Shown: positions 8,461-17,716 of the stretch, piece by piece
Position numbering within the stretch: position 1 is the stretch's first letter
Layout: every line of letters starts with the position of its first letter
Assembly (NCBI GenBank): GCA_001045525.1
Contig: LDWW01000017.1
Coordinates: 1-64,000 of the forward strand
Reading direction: 5' to 3'
From: Chitinispirillum alkaliphilum
Lineage (GTDB): Bacteria > Fibrobacterota > Chitinivibrionia > Chitinivibrionales > Chitinispirillaceae
Length of the DNA: 64,000 bases
Made by a program: the position numbers and the translations under genes
The notes under the pieces: generated by a model
What the model was told of the DNA's origin: nothing
What the model saw: only the letters and a program-made list of their open reading frames with translations
Databases searched by the model: none

Positions 8461-8928
8461 ATGAGCTTAACAAAGCAGGAAATCATAGATTGGGCATCCC
8501 GCTATGTGCAGGAAGATGAAGTTACAGATTTTCCCCACAACGGAGACATTTTTTGCCTACTGATAAGGGATATCCCTACAGATAAGGTCCTGAAAGAGGA
8601 AGAGGGGTGGAAATTCAACGGTTATGGTGTGTGTCTGGGCTACACTCTTGATGAAGACTCCAAACCGCTTGGAAAGTGGATTTGGATGAATTTTGCAACC
8701 CTCGAAACCTTCCCGCCATCCTCTCAGGTTATTAAACTTCAACCACCTCACATTATCAAAGGACGTTTCTTTACTCCTCAGCGTGACCGCGAAATCAGAA
8801 TCCTTAAAATGAACCTCATGGAGTCACAGAACATAGTAGAAACGGATCTCTCAGCAGAGCAGGCAAAGCAGAGCACTGAGACTAAAAGTGATCAGAATAA
8901 TGTTGTTCAATTCAGGAAAAAGAGCTAA
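8461..8928 (+). CDS. Hypothetical protein
   Basis: 155 residues, soluble, with no signal peptide. The first 110 residues are a compact, aromatic-rich domain (GYGVCLGYTLD, KWIWMNFATLETFPP). The last 45 are polar and probably disordered, ending VVQFRKKS. I do not recognise the family. It is a single-gene unit, divergent from the lipoprotein operon and convergent with the gene ending at 9198. The upstream 250 bases include a 7-bp hairpin (GAGCCCT 8322-8328 with AGGGCTC 8337-8343) that has no U-tract, so it is not an obvious terminator. Confidence 0.6.
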   Translation: MSLTKQEIIDWASRYVQEDEVTDFPHNGDIFCLLIRDIPTDKVLKEEEGWKFNGYGVCLGYTLDEDSKPLGKWIWMNFATLETFPPSSQVIKLQPPHIIKGRFFTPQRDREIRILKMNLMESQNIVETDLSAEQAKQSTETKSDQNNVVQFRKKS

Positions 8929-9133
8929 ACCACTGCGAGCAGCGCGGGATTGCCGGAACTGTCCCAAAATTCTTTTTTAAAGGGATAAAACGAAAGATCA
9001 TTGTGGATGGGAAAAGCTGAGACTGTTGTAAAACTAAAATAAGAATGATTTGGGCAGCTGCGGCATGCGCCCAGAATCTTATTACTCTTTTACCTTTACT
9101 GAGGATTTGCTCTGATCATTCCCCTGTCACACA

Positions 9134-9168
9134 CAAAAATGTCCTTCGGTCTGTAGCAACCGAAGGAC
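9134..9168 (-). terminator. Intrinsic terminator
   Basis: A perfect 10-bp stem, GTCCTTCGGT (9141-9150) with ACCGAAGGAC (9159-9168), closes an 8-base loop. On the minus strand it is followed directly by ATTTTTGTG. It lies 30 bases after the stop of the lipoprotein gene at 9198 and ends that transcript. The remainder of the 269-base gap (8929-9197) shows no gene. Confidence 0.85.
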
Positions 9169-9197
9169 ACAATAACAGCTAACAATTTCTTTGGGTC

Positions 9198-10226
9198 TTA
9201 TCTGAAATATTTTCCAGCAACCTGTTTATCATTTCTGTATTCAAGTCTCTTTATGGCAGCTGCAGGTCTTGGGAATGTAAGTCTGTACTGAGCTTCTCTC
9301 TCCTGTTCGAGAAAGTCGGGATCCATATTTGCGGAACGTCCCTGGTATTCTTTTCCATTAACATCAATCAGGTAAAAATCCTCCCCTCTCATATGCAGCG
9401 GTCTGTAAGAGTCGTTGAACACATTAACAAGAGCTACAGTATTGTTGCCCCTGTTCAGTATCGATGGTACGGCCAGGAGGATATCATACTTGTTGATCGT
9501 TCTGAAAAGAAGGGTATCGGTGTAGTTGTTGATAACACTGACATAGGCTGAATAGTTGCCTCTGTTTTTCTCTCTTATCTGGCCGAGGAGCTTTTGGGCA
9601 TCCTGAAAGGTGCTGTCGAAATAGAGTGCAGCCTGAGCATAATACTCCGCTCTGACCATAGCCTTAACATCATCGGAAGATTTTCCGGTTTCGAAATGTG
9701 ATTGTGCGAATTGGAGATTTTCCTGTGCAACGTTTTCAACCACACTGCTTCGTACCTCTTTTATGGGTTGTGGGTCGGAGGCCACATGGAGGGCTCTGTC
9801 GAGGAAGCCAAGGGCGTTGTTGAATTTTTCTCTGGTGATGCTTGAGTCTGCGAGCTGAACCAAAAACATTGCGTAGTTCTGGTGAAGTTCATCGGAGACA
9901 TCGGAAGTGAGATGTTGATCGATATTACGGGTAAGGATAGGAATTGCGGCCATATCAGCTCCGCCTTCATCCAGAAACATTTTTACCCGTTCGATACTCA
10001 TTTCGATAAAACGGTTTCTTAATTGCGGGCTTATGTTATCGGGGTTATTTATGACAGCTTCACTGAAGTGCAGGTAGGCGGTTTTAAGCAGATTGAGTCG
10101 TTCAGGTCCCTCAGCTCTTTTTGCCTGCTGATAAGCTTTGTTTCCTCTGGATTCGTGGGGTGATGTACAGCCTATGAGCAGAATTAGCGCGGTTAGACCC
10201 AAAAAAGTTGTTACCAAAGATTTCAT
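9198..10226 (-). CDS. Lipoprotein with helical-repeat (TPR-like) body
   Basis: 342 residues. The signal ends at the lipobox LIGC, giving lipidation at Cys20. Following residues form amphipathic helices with TPR-like spacing (AYLHFSEAVINNPDN; KFNNALGFLDRALHVASDP; VRAEYYAQAALYFDSTF), suggesting a protein-interaction solenoid. The last 110 residues become beta-rich (TVALVNVFNDSYRPLHMRGEDF), like a small Ig-type or DUF4352-like sandwich. This is a structural impression, not a match. A GGAGAAG site precedes the ATG. Likely anchored in the envelope; role unknown. Confidence 0.7.
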   Translation of the reverse strand: MKSLVTTFLGLTALILLIGCTSPHESRGNKAYQQAKRAEGPERLNLLKTAYLHFSEAVINNPDNISPQLRNRFIEMSIERVKMFLDEGGADMAAIPILTRNIDQHLTSDVSDELHQNYAMFLVQLADSSITREKFNNALGFLDRALHVASDPQPIKEVRSSVVENVAQENLQFAQSHFETGKSSDDVKAMVRAEYYAQAALYFDSTFQDAQKLLGQIREKNRGNYSAYVSVINNYTDTLLFRTINKYDILLAVPSILNRGNNTVALVNVFNDSYRPLHMRGEDFYLIDVNGKEYQGRSANMDPDFLEQEREAQYRLTFPRPAAAIKRLEYRNDKQVAGKYFR

Positions 10227-10433
10227 GAACTTCTCCTGTTTATGAGATTAGTGATTATATTTGAGGATTTTAACCAATTATAATATTAATTTAAAGATGC
10301 ATTTTAACCACAAAACAGTCAATAAATAATGTGCATCTGGTTTTCTTTTCGCACCATTTCTGCAGAAAGTAAAACCAAACCGCCTTACTCTAATCTAACA
10401 AAAAATTTTCAAAAGAAGAGGTTTTTCCTTTGT

Positions 10434-11774
10434 ATGAAGAATTTTTCACCCGATGAGCAGCTGCAGGCTGCAATTCATATAATAAAAACACTGGTAGAAA
10501 ATGGATATGAAGCACTGTTTGCAGGAGGTTGGGTCAGGGATTATTTGATGGGAAACAGGGAGCCGGGTGATATCGACATAGCCACCAATGCGACCCCCGA
10601 ATCGATTGCAGAGCTGTTCAGTCACACTCTTAATGTAGGAGAGCAGTTTGGGGTGATGGTTGTGATTTACCGGGCGATACCATTTGAAGTGGCCACGTTT
10701 CGCTGTGATGTTGGTATCAGTGACGGGCGACATCCCCAAAATGTTGTTTTCACCGACTCAAAAACGGATGCTCTGCGGCGGGATTTTACCATAAACGGAA
10801 TGTTTTATGACCCCTTCTCAGAAAAGGTGATCGACTATGTGGGAGGAAAAGAGGATATAGAAAAGGGGGTTGTGCGGTGTATAGGCAATCCCGACGAGAG
10901 ATTTGAGGAAGATTATCTCCGGATGCTGAGGGCGGTACGGTTTGCAGCGGAGTTTGATTTTTCCATTGAAGATCAAACGTATGAAGGGATAGAGAGGGCT
11001 GCTTCTTACATAAAAAAGGTTTCTCCTGAGCGGATATTTACAGAACTGGATAAAATGCTGCGTGGGGCCAATCCCGATCTTGGCATGAAAATTTTGCATC
11101 AGACCGGTTTGCTTAAAGAAACACTTCCTGAGGTTGAGGATCTGGTTGGGGTAAAACAGCCACCGCAATTTCACCCCGAGGGGGATGTTTTTTCCCACAC
11201 ACTCAAAGCCCTTCATCTTCTTCAACCCTCCCCAAGCTCATCTCTGGCCTGGAGTGTGCTTCTTCATGATGTGGGTAAACCGCCCACGATGAGTTATCAG
11301 GATCGCATAAGATTCAACAATCACCATCATGTAGGCGCAGTTATGAGCGTTGGGATACTTAAGCGGCTAAGAGTTTCCAATAATCTGACAGAAAATGTTA
11401 AAACCATGGTGGAAAACCATATGAATTTTATGAATGTCAGAAATATGCGTCTCTCCACACTGAAGAAATTTCTGACACGCCCGACATTACAGGAAGAACT
11501 TGAACTTCACCGGGTGGACTGTCTTGCAAGCCACGGGGATCTCTCAAACTATCATTTCGTAAAATTAAGACTGAGTGAATTCAAAAAGGAGCAGCTAAAA
11601 CCCGATCCGCTTTTGAGTGGTAAGGATCTTATAGGGCTTGGATTCAGGCCCGGGCCGCTGTTTGGCAGAATCCTTGGCAAGGTGTATGATCTTCAGCTTG
11701 AGGAAACGATAAAATCCAAAGATCAGGCAATCGGTTATGTGGAGGAGAGGTACCGGGATTTGAAAAAAGAGTAA
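10434..11774 (+). CDS. cca: CCA tRNA nucleotidyltransferase / poly(A) polymerase family
   Basis: 446 residues of the class II polymerase-beta nucleotidyltransferase family. Head-domain motif AGGWVRDYLMG and the metal-binding DIDIATNA are followed by the RRDFTINGMFYD segment, which fits enzymes adding CCA to tRNA 3' ends. The second half holds an HD domain with FSHTLKALHLL and LLHDVGKP, giving possible phosphatase or phosphodiesterase activity. Poly(A) polymerase I cannot be excluded by sequence alone. The ATG at 10434 is chosen; an upstream start at 10329 adds 35 residues with no family character. Confidence 0.9.
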   Translation: MKNFSPDEQLQAAIHIIKTLVENGYEALFAGGWVRDYLMGNREPGDIDIATNATPESIAELFSHTLNVGEQFGVMVVIYRAIPFEVATFRCDVGISDGRHPQNVVFTDSKTDALRRDFTINGMFYDPFSEKVIDYVGGKEDIEKGVVRCIGNPDERFEEDYLRMLRAVRFAAEFDFSIEDQTYEGIERAASYIKKVSPERIFTELDKMLRGANPDLGMKILHQTGLLKETLPEVEDLVGVKQPPQFHPEGDVFSHTLKALHLLQPSPSSSLAWSVLLHDVGKPPTMSYQDRIRFNNHHHVGAVMSVGILKRLRVSNNLTENVKTMVENHMNFMNVRNMRLSTLKKFLTRPTLQEELELHRVDCLASHGDLSNYHFVKLRLSEFKKEQLKPDPLLSGKDLIGLGFRPGPLFGRILGKVYDLQLEETIKSKDQAIGYVEERYRDLKKE

Positions 11775-11874
11775 CTTCTTTCAATTCATACCATAAGCGG
11801 ATATCAGTCAGGCTCTTCATTTCCAAGTTAAGTCTTGTAAATAAGGTATACAATTATTATCTTTGAAAGATTAA

Positions 11875-11919
11875 GCAACTTGGTATGTGGATTCGGGCAC
11901 AAGTGCCCGTTTTTGTTTT
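11875..11919 (+). promoter_or_regulatory. Attenuator: terminator and possible antiterminator before rimP
   Basis: CGGGCA (11894-11899), loop CAAG and TGCCCG (11904-11909), then TTTTTGTTTT, form a textbook intrinsic terminator. It ends only 27 bases before the rimP ATG, too close for a promoter in between, so rimP transcription must read through it. Just upstream GCAACTTG (11875-11882) can pair with CAAGTGC (11900-11906), with one bulged A. That pairing would open the terminator. The arrangement looks like transcription attenuation of the rimP-nusA-infB operon. The trigger is not evident. Confidence 0.65.
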
Positions 11920-11946
11920 ATAGGGGTAATTTTAAGAAGATAGATC

Positions 11947-12408
11947 ATGACATCGATAGAACAAATCAAACCTGTGGTAGAATCTAGACTTCATGAGCTT
12001 GGCTTTGAGCTCTTTGATTTACGCTTTTTTCAGGCTGGCAAGCGGTCGACATTTCGGATCACCGTTGACAGTCCCAAAGGGATAACTATCGCTGATTGTG
12101 AGACTATCAGCAGAGAAATCTCTTTACTTTTAGATGCTGAAAATTTCGCATCCGGAAAACCTTACAATCTCGAAGTGTCTTCACCGGGTATCGACAGGCC
12201 ACTAACCACAGAACGGGATTTCAACAGGATACAGGACAAAGATGTGGTTTTGCACCTGAAAGTCGATATAGAAGGGAAAAAGAAGATCAAAGGCAAAGTA
12301 GTCAAATGTGAAGACAACATATTAACAGTAGAAAACGAATACCAAAACCTGTTGGAAATTCCTCTCTCTGATATTTACAGTGGAAGGGAAGAGATCCGGT
12401 TCAAATAA
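11947..12408 (+). CDS. rimP: Ribosome maturation factor RimP
   Basis: 153 residues, the family norm. The N-terminal domain contains LGFELFDLRF and FRITVDSPKGITIADCETISREI. Next comes YNLEVSSPGIDRPL, the strongest RimP signature, and then a C-terminal SH3-like domain. RimP binds the 30S subunit and aids early 16S rRNA 3'-domain maturation. It is the first gene of a long conserved cluster and is followed 19 bases later by nusA, as in many bacteria. Confidence 0.96.
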   Translation: MTSIEQIKPVVESRLHELGFELFDLRFFQAGKRSTFRITVDSPKGITIADCETISREISLLLDAENFASGKPYNLEVSSPGIDRPLTTERDFNRIQDKDVVLHLKVDIEGKKKIKGKVVKCEDNILTVENEYQNLLEIPLSDIYSGREEIRFK

Positions 12409-12427
12409 ATGGAGGGGTTCTTAATCA

Positions 12428-13816
12428 ATGAAAAAGAAAAGTAAAAGTGAAACTCTGAAAGCATCTGATATTGTCAATTCTATCGGGGCTGTTACAAAGG
12501 AGAAAAGTATCAGCATGGACCTGGTACTGGATACCCTGAAAGACGCGCTGGCTACTGCTGCAAAAAAATATCTGGGCAGACCGACCCATGTAGAAGTTGT
12601 TATCGACAGAGAAAAAGGATCCCTTGAGGTATTCACACGCCAAACTGTAGTTGAGGAAGTTGAGGACTTTGAAACCCAGATCAGTCTTAAAGAGGCCCGG
12701 GAGATAGATGAGGATCTTGAAGTTGGTGATGAACTGATTCAGGACCTCGACATAGATCTTTTTGGAAGAACCGCCATACAAACCGCAAAACAGGTTATCG
12801 TTCAGAGAGTCAGGGAAGCTGAGCGAGAGAAGATTTTCGCCGATTACAGTGAACGTATCGGAGAGCTTATCACCGGTACCGTTCAGCAGGTTGAAAAGGG
12901 CAACATTCTGGTTAATCTTGGCAGAACAGAAGCGCTTCTCCCCTATAGGGAGCAGATCCGCAAGGAGCACTACCGTCAGGGTGAAAACATCCGCGCCTGC
13001 ATATCAGATGTCAAAAACAACATCAAAGGTCCACAGGTCATTATCTCCCGCACTAGCCCCATGTTTCTGGAACGTTTGTTTGAACTTGAGGTACCGGAAA
13101 TATTTGATAAGACAGTACGTATTATAAAGGTTGTGCGCGATCCGGGCCATCGGTCCAAAATAGCGGTCACCACCAATGACAGCAGAGTTGACCCGGTGGG
13201 AGCGTGTGTGGGGATGAGAGGTAACAGGGTTCAGGCTATTGTTCGTGAACTCTCAAATGAGCGAATTGATATCATAAACTGGACAGATGAAGTAACACTC
13301 CTTGTCAGACGTGTTTTTGCCCCTGCAGAAGTAAAACGTGTCATCCCCGTTGGTGAACACAAGATCGTTGTCGTTATCTCGGAAGAAGACCTTGCTCAGG
13401 CAATAGGCCGGGAGGGTCAGAATATCCGTCTTGCCTCCAAAATGCTTGATAAAGAGATTGATGTTTTTGGTGATGAGGAGTTCGCCTCTCTAAGCGAAGA
13501 GCAGCGTGCTGCAGCACTGAGTGAACCTGAGCCACAGCCAGCCCCCGGTGAAGAGATTCAGGGAGATTCCGATTCGTCACTTCCGGCTGAACCGGAGACC
13601 CAAGAGGATGTAAGCTACGATGAAGCGTATGATTCAATGAGGGAAGAAGCCAGGGGTGAGGAGTTTCCCCAGAACAACAACGAAGAAGATGCTGCACAAA
13701 GCGAAATTATAAGCGATGCTCTGGAATCATTGTCAGAAACAGATGAAGAATCAGATATTGCAATAGATAAAGAAAGCGAAAACAAAGAAGGAAATGAAAC
13801 CGGCTCAAACTTGTAG
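12428..13816 (+). CDS. nusA: Transcription termination/antitermination factor NusA
   Basis: 462 residues. The order is an N-terminal RNA-polymerase-binding domain (about 1-130), an S1 domain (GELITGTVQQVEKGNILVNL), then two KH domains with RDPGHRSKIAV, VGACVGMRGNRV and a C-terminal AIGREGQNIRLAS. NusA modulates pausing, termination and antitermination. After residue 360 the protein is a highly acidic, low-complexity tail of about 100 residues ending NKEGNETGSNL. The repeated AR domains of Escherichia coli NusA are absent. A hairpin follows the stop before infB. Confidence 0.97.
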   Translation: MKKKSKSETLKASDIVNSIGAVTKEKSISMDLVLDTLKDALATAAKKYLGRPTHVEVVIDREKGSLEVFTRQTVVEEVEDFETQISLKEAREIDEDLEVGDELIQDLDIDLFGRTAIQTAKQVIVQRVREAEREKIFADYSERIGELITGTVQQVEKGNILVNLGRTEALLPYREQIRKEHYRQGENIRACISDVKNNIKGPQVIISRTSPMFLERLFELEVPEIFDKTVRIIKVVRDPGHRSKIAVTTNDSRVDPVGACVGMRGNRVQAIVRELSNERIDIINWTDEVTLLVRRVFAPAEVKRVIPVGEHKIVVVISEEDLAQAIGREGQNIRLASKMLDKEIDVFGDEEFASLSEEQRAAALSEPEPQPAPGEEIQGDSDSSLPAEPETQEDVSYDEAYDSMREEARGEEFPQNNNEEDAAQSEIISDALESLSETDEESDIAIDKESENKEGNETGSNL

Positions 13817-13824
13817 TGTTTTAA

Positions 13825-13846
13825 ATGCCCCCAAAGACAGGGGCAT
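13825..13846 (+). terminator. Hairpin between nusA and infB (weak terminator)
   Basis: ATGCCCC (13825-13831) pairs with GGGGCAT (13840-13846) around an 8-base loop, followed after AGATTCAA by TTTTTA. The displaced T-run makes it at best a partial terminator. It sits 8 bases after the nusA stop and about 115 bases before infB, so it may lower expression of the distal genes or mark an RNA-processing site. Confidence 0.45.
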
Positions 13847-13961
13847 AGATTCAATTTTTATATCGACTGAAAAAATTTAGAACTCTGAAATACCGGGGAG
13901 AGATGCAACGCACGTTCCTTGCGGTTCAGACAAGCCGGTTTCATAGAATGAGAGGTAAAAC

Positions 13962-16385
13962 ATGGCTAAAGAAAAAGTATACAAACTTGCACAGGAATTT
14001 AAGGTCTCCAGTGAGGCCCTTGTACAGATGTTGCGAGGTATGGGCATTCCGGTAAAGAGCCATATGAGCACGGTTGATGAGAGCCTGCGTGAAGAGGTGA
14101 AAAAGAAATTTGAGCAGGAACGTGCGGAAATTAAAAAAGAGTACAACCGCAAAAAGAAAATGCTGGCCAAGGCACGTGAAGAACTTACTGAGAAAAAAGA
14201 AGAAAAGAAGGTTGAAGCCAAGGCCAAGCCGGAGAAAAAAACTGATACAGTGAAAGAGAGCGCTAAACCGGTTTCTAAAAAAACCGATACATCGGCAACC
14301 GAACCTCAGCGCCCAAAAACACATATCAGAAAATATCACGAAAAACAGTCCTGGGCACAAAAAGGTACAGCAAAGCCCAAAACTCCTGCTGCAGGCAAAC
14401 CTGTCACATCACCTGTAGCCGAAAAAGCACCTCCCGCAGAAAAACCTGACACAGGAAAAAGAGACAAGGGTAAGAAAAAAGGTGGAAAGCGCAGACATGA
14501 GCGCCCGGAAATAAACGAAATCGAAATGAAGGCCAATGTTAAAAAGACTCTGGCCCGCATAGGTTCCGGTTCTTCCAAAAAGAAGTACAAAAAAGAGATC
14601 GGTGCAAAGGAAGAGGTTGCAGAGGAGACCAAAAACATACTCAACGTCGCGGAATTTGTAACTGCTGGTGAGCTTGCAAATATGATGAACGTTGGCGCTT
14701 CGGATGTGATCGCAAAATGTCTTGAGCTTGGCCTCTTTGTCACTCTCAATCAGCGCCTCGATTTTGAAACTATAGAACTTGTGGCAGATGAGTTTGGTTT
14801 CACCGCACAGCTTATGAAAGAGTATGCTGCGGAAAATGAATTTGAAGAAGTTGAAGATGATCCGGAAAAGATGCTCCCCAGGGCTCCCGTTGTTACCGTT
14901 ATGGGACATGTGGACCATGGGAAAACTTCACTTCTCGATTACATTCGCAAAACCAACGTCATTTCAGGAGAATCCGGTGGTATAACTCAGCACATTGCAG
15001 CTTATGAGGTAAAAACCAAAAACGGATCTGTTACATTCCTTGACACTCCCGGTCACGAAGCCTTCACAGCAATGCGTGCACGCGGCTCACAGATAACCGA
15101 CGTTATCGTACTGATTGTTGCAGCCGACTCTGCTGTTATGCCTCAGACAAAAGAGGCTATTGACCATGCAAAAGCCGCCAATGTTCCGATCGTTGTGGCC
15201 ATAAACAAATCCGACCTCCCAACTGCCAACCCCGAGAGAATCAAAAACGAGCTTGCGCAGTATAACGTTATTGTAGAGGATTACTCAGGACAGGTATCAT
15301 GTGTTGAGATCTCTGCAAAGACCGGAAAAGGTATAGATAAACTGCTTGAGGTCCTTGCGCTGGAAACTGAAATTCTGGAGCTCAAAGCCAATCCGGAAGG
15401 AAAAGCACAGGGTGTGGTTATAGAATCTGAACTTGATCGTGGTAAAGGGCCTATTGCCACAGTGCTTGTTCAGAAAGGTACACTTAAAAAAGGTGACTCT
15501 TTTGTAACCGGTATCCACAATGGTAAAGTTCGTGAGCTTTACAATGAAGTTGGTAAGATGGTTGATTGTGCCAAGCCCAGCCAGCCGGTTCTGGTTCTTG
15601 GAATGTCGGGAACCCCACAGGCTGGAGACTCTTTCAGAGTAGTTGATGATGAGAAGCAGGCACGTGAGATCAGTGGAAGACGCAGACTGGCTCAAAAAGA
15701 GAGAGAACTTAGAAAGATCAGCTCTGTATCTCTTGATAATCTTTATGAACAGATTCAGGCTGGTGATGTACAGAACCTCAATCTGATAATCAAAGGTGAC
15801 GTGGATGGTTCGGTTGAAGCGCTTGCTGCATCACTGGAAAAACTCAGTACTGATGAAATCAAGGTGAGAGTTATACATAAGAGTGTTGGTGCAATCAAAG
15901 AGACCGACATTATGCTTGCAACAGCCTCAAATGCCCTGATTATTGGATTCCACCTCAGCCCAAATACAAAGATTCGGGAAATGGCCAAGAGGGAAGGTGT
16001 CGAAATCAGAACCTACCGTATTATATATGAAGTGGTTGATGATGTCCACAATGCTATGGAAGGTATGCTCAAGCCTGAGATAAAGGAAAAAATACTCTCT
16101 GAGGTTGTTATCAGGAAAGTTTTCAAAGTATCCAAAATCGGTACCATTGCCGGCTGTTATGTTGAGTCGGGTACGGTTACAAGGGGTGCAAAAGCGAGGA
16201 TTATCCGTGATGACATTGAGTTAGCCGAGAGCAGAATCGGTAGTCTCAAGAGAGTACAGGATGATGTCAGGGAAGTAAAAACCGGCTACGAGTGCGGAAT
16301 AATTCTCGACAGATTCTCCGATTATCAGGAAGGTGACAGGATCACAACCTACGAAGAAATTGAGATAGCCCGTAAACTTTCGTAA
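13962..16385 (+). CDS. infB: Translation initiation factor IF-2
   Basis: 807 residues. The N-terminus (VYKLAQEFKVSSEALVQML) is the IF2_N domain. It is followed by a Lys/Glu/Pro-rich linker to about residue 230 and a second IF2_N-like segment (LNVAEFVTAGELANMMN). The GTPase domain carries GHVDHGKTSLLDYI, GGITQHIAAYEV, DTPGHEAFTAMRARG and INKSDLP. The C-terminal domains bind initiator fMet-tRNA. IF-2 is a GTPase that places fMet-tRNA in the 30S P site and promotes subunit joining. The cluster position after nusA is standard. Confidence 0.98.
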   Translation: MAKEKVYKLAQEFKVSSEALVQMLRGMGIPVKSHMSTVDESLREEVKKKFEQERAEIKKEYNRKKKMLAKAREELTEKKEEKKVEAKAKPEKKTDTVKESAKPVSKKTDTSATEPQRPKTHIRKYHEKQSWAQKGTAKPKTPAAGKPVTSPVAEKAPPAEKPDTGKRDKGKKKGGKRRHERPEINEIEMKANVKKTLARIGSGSSKKKYKKEIGAKEEVAEETKNILNVAEFVTAGELANMMNVGASDVIAKCLELGLFVTLNQRLDFETIELVADEFGFTAQLMKEYAAENEFEEVEDDPEKMLPRAPVVTVMGHVDHGKTSLLDYIRKTNVISGESGGITQHIAAYEVKTKNGSVTFLDTPGHEAFTAMRARGSQITDVIVLIVAADSAVMPQTKEAIDHAKAANVPIVVAINKSDLPTANPERIKNELAQYNVIVEDYSGQVSCVEISAKTGKGIDKLLEVLALETEILELKANPEGKAQGVVIESELDRGKGPIATVLVQKGTLKKGDSFVTGIHNGKVRELYNEVGKMVDCAKPSQPVLVLGMSGTPQAGDSFRVVDDEKQAREISGRRRLAQKERELRKISSVSLDNLYEQIQAGDVQNLNLIIKGDVDGSVEALAASLEKLSTDEIKVRVIHKSVGAIKETDIMLATASNALIIGFHLSPNTKIREMAKREGVEIRTYRIIYEVVDDVHNAMEGMLKPEIKEKILSEVVIRKVFKVSKIGTIAGCYVESGTVTRGAKARIIRDDIELAESRIGSLKRVQDDVREVKTGYECGIILDRFSDYQEGDRITTYEEIEIARKLS

Positions 16386-16412
16386 GGGAAGTTTTTGCGA
16401 AAGGAGAAATAT

Positions 16413-16772
16413 ATGCCTTCGAATAATTTTCACAATGAACGTCTTTCAGAAGTGCTAAAAAGAGAGATTGGTACAGTAATCGCAAGGGAACTTCGTGATC
16501 CGCGAATCCCTTCGATTGTTACTGTGACACGAGTCAAACTTGCACAGGATAACAGAAATGCTACTGTGTACGTGAGTATGATGGAGGAAAAGGAGTATCA
16601 GGAAGAGGGTATCGATGCTCTCAACAATGCTTCACCATTCATTCAGCGCACTGTAGCAAGCCGTATGTCAATCAAACATTTTCCCAAACTGTACTTTAAA
16701 ATCGATAATTCGATCGAACACAGTCAACATATCAACAAGTTGCTCAAAGAAATAGAAAATGATCTGGAATGA
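16413..16772 (+). CDS. rbfA: Ribosome-binding factor A
   Basis: 119 residues with the KH-like RbfA pattern: RLSEVLKREIGTVIARELRDPRI, then SIVTVTRVKLAQDNRNATVYVS, and a C-terminal KLYFKIDNSIEHSQHINKLL. Pieces this diagnostic leave little doubt. RbfA assists late 30S maturation and cold adaptation. The start at 16413 follows AAAGGAG; six extra upstream codons are probably not used. Its stop lies inside the next gene, whose start overlaps by 14 bases. Confidence 0.94.
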   Translation: MPSNNFHNERLSEVLKREIGTVIARELRDPRIPSIVTVTRVKLAQDNRNATVYVSMMEEKEYQEEGIDALNNASPFIQRTVASRMSIKHFPKLYFKIDNSIEHSQHINKLLKEIENDLE

Positions 16773-17715
16773 ACTTAACGCTGCTATAGAGGCAAATGAA
16801 TCATTTTTAATCTCCTCACATCTAAGCCTTGATGGCGACTGCGTGGGTTCACAACTTGCGTTTTACTGGTATTTAAAAAGTATCGGTAAACGCCCGGTTA
16901 TGTATTGCGCTGATCCGGTCCCGTCAAAGTTTGCTTTTCTGAAAAACTCAGATCAAATCCAACAGGAAAAACCTGACGGGAAGTTTGATGTACTGATGAT
17001 CCTTGACTGCTCCAACCCAAGCAGGCTGGGGTGGGAAAACGCAGAAAACACAGCGGATTTCATTGTCAATATCGATCATCACAGAGACAATTCCCGTTTC
17101 GGATCCTTTAACCATACAGACACAACTGCAGCTGCAACCGGGGAAATTATCTACCGTTTTTTTAAAGACAACGATATCGATTTCCCCGAATTTGTTTCTT
17201 CTGCGCTTTATACTGCCATATTGACAGATACCGGAGGGTTCAGGTTCTCAAATACCAATGGTAAAACACTTGCAATCTGTGCCGATCTTGCGCAACGGGG
17301 TGCAAATTGCTCCGGAATCTATGAAAAGATCTACACATCACACAGCAAGGCAGCTCTGACATTGCAGGCCAGAATCTGGTCAAGTCTTCAATTCCATCTC
17401 GGTGGCAGGGTGTGTAGCATGGATATGCCACTTTCTCTTCTCTCTGAAACAGGGGCTCAATACAGTGACTCCGAAGGGATGTCCGATAACACAATCACAG
17501 CCAAAGAGGTTGAGGTTGGTCTGCTTACCAAGCACTCCCCTGCTGAAACCCATTTCAGTTTGCGCTCAAAGGGTTCAATTGATGTGGGAAGAGTTGCGCA
17601 GAAAATTCCCGGAGGTGGCGGGCACAGCTGTGCAGCAGGGTGCACCATCAAAAAACCCTACAAAGAGGCCATGGAAGAGATGCTTTCTATTATCACCAAG
17701 GAGATGAACAGATAA
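16759..17715 (+). CDS. nrnA: DHH-family phosphoesterase, NrnA-like
   Basis: 318 residues. DHH-family motifs are ordered as expected: SHLSLDGDCVGS, MILDCSNP, NIDHH and YTAILTDTGGF, with a C-terminal DHHA1 domain ending PGGGGHSCAAG. NrnA-type enzymes degrade short oligoribonucleotides (nanoRNA) and dephosphorylate 3'-phosphoadenosine 5'-phosphate, using Mn2+ bound by the Asp/His residues. The location between rbfA and truB is typical. The start overlaps the end of rbfA by 14 bases, suggesting coupling. Confidence 0.92.
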   Translation: MIWNELNAAIEANESFLISSHLSLDGDCVGSQLAFYWYLKSIGKRPVMYCADPVPSKFAFLKNSDQIQQEKPDGKFDVLMILDCSNPSRLGWENAENTADFIVNIDHHRDNSRFGSFNHTDTTAAATGEIIYRFFKDNDIDFPEFVSSALYTAILTDTGGFRFSNTNGKTLAICADLAQRGANCSGIYEKIYTSHSKAALTLQARIWSSLQFHLGGRVCSMDMPLSLLSETGAQYSDSEGMSDNTITAKEVEVGLLTKHSPAETHFSLRSKGSIDVGRVAQKIPGGGGHSCAAGCTIKKPYKEAMEEMLSIITKEMNR

Positions 17716-17716
17716 T

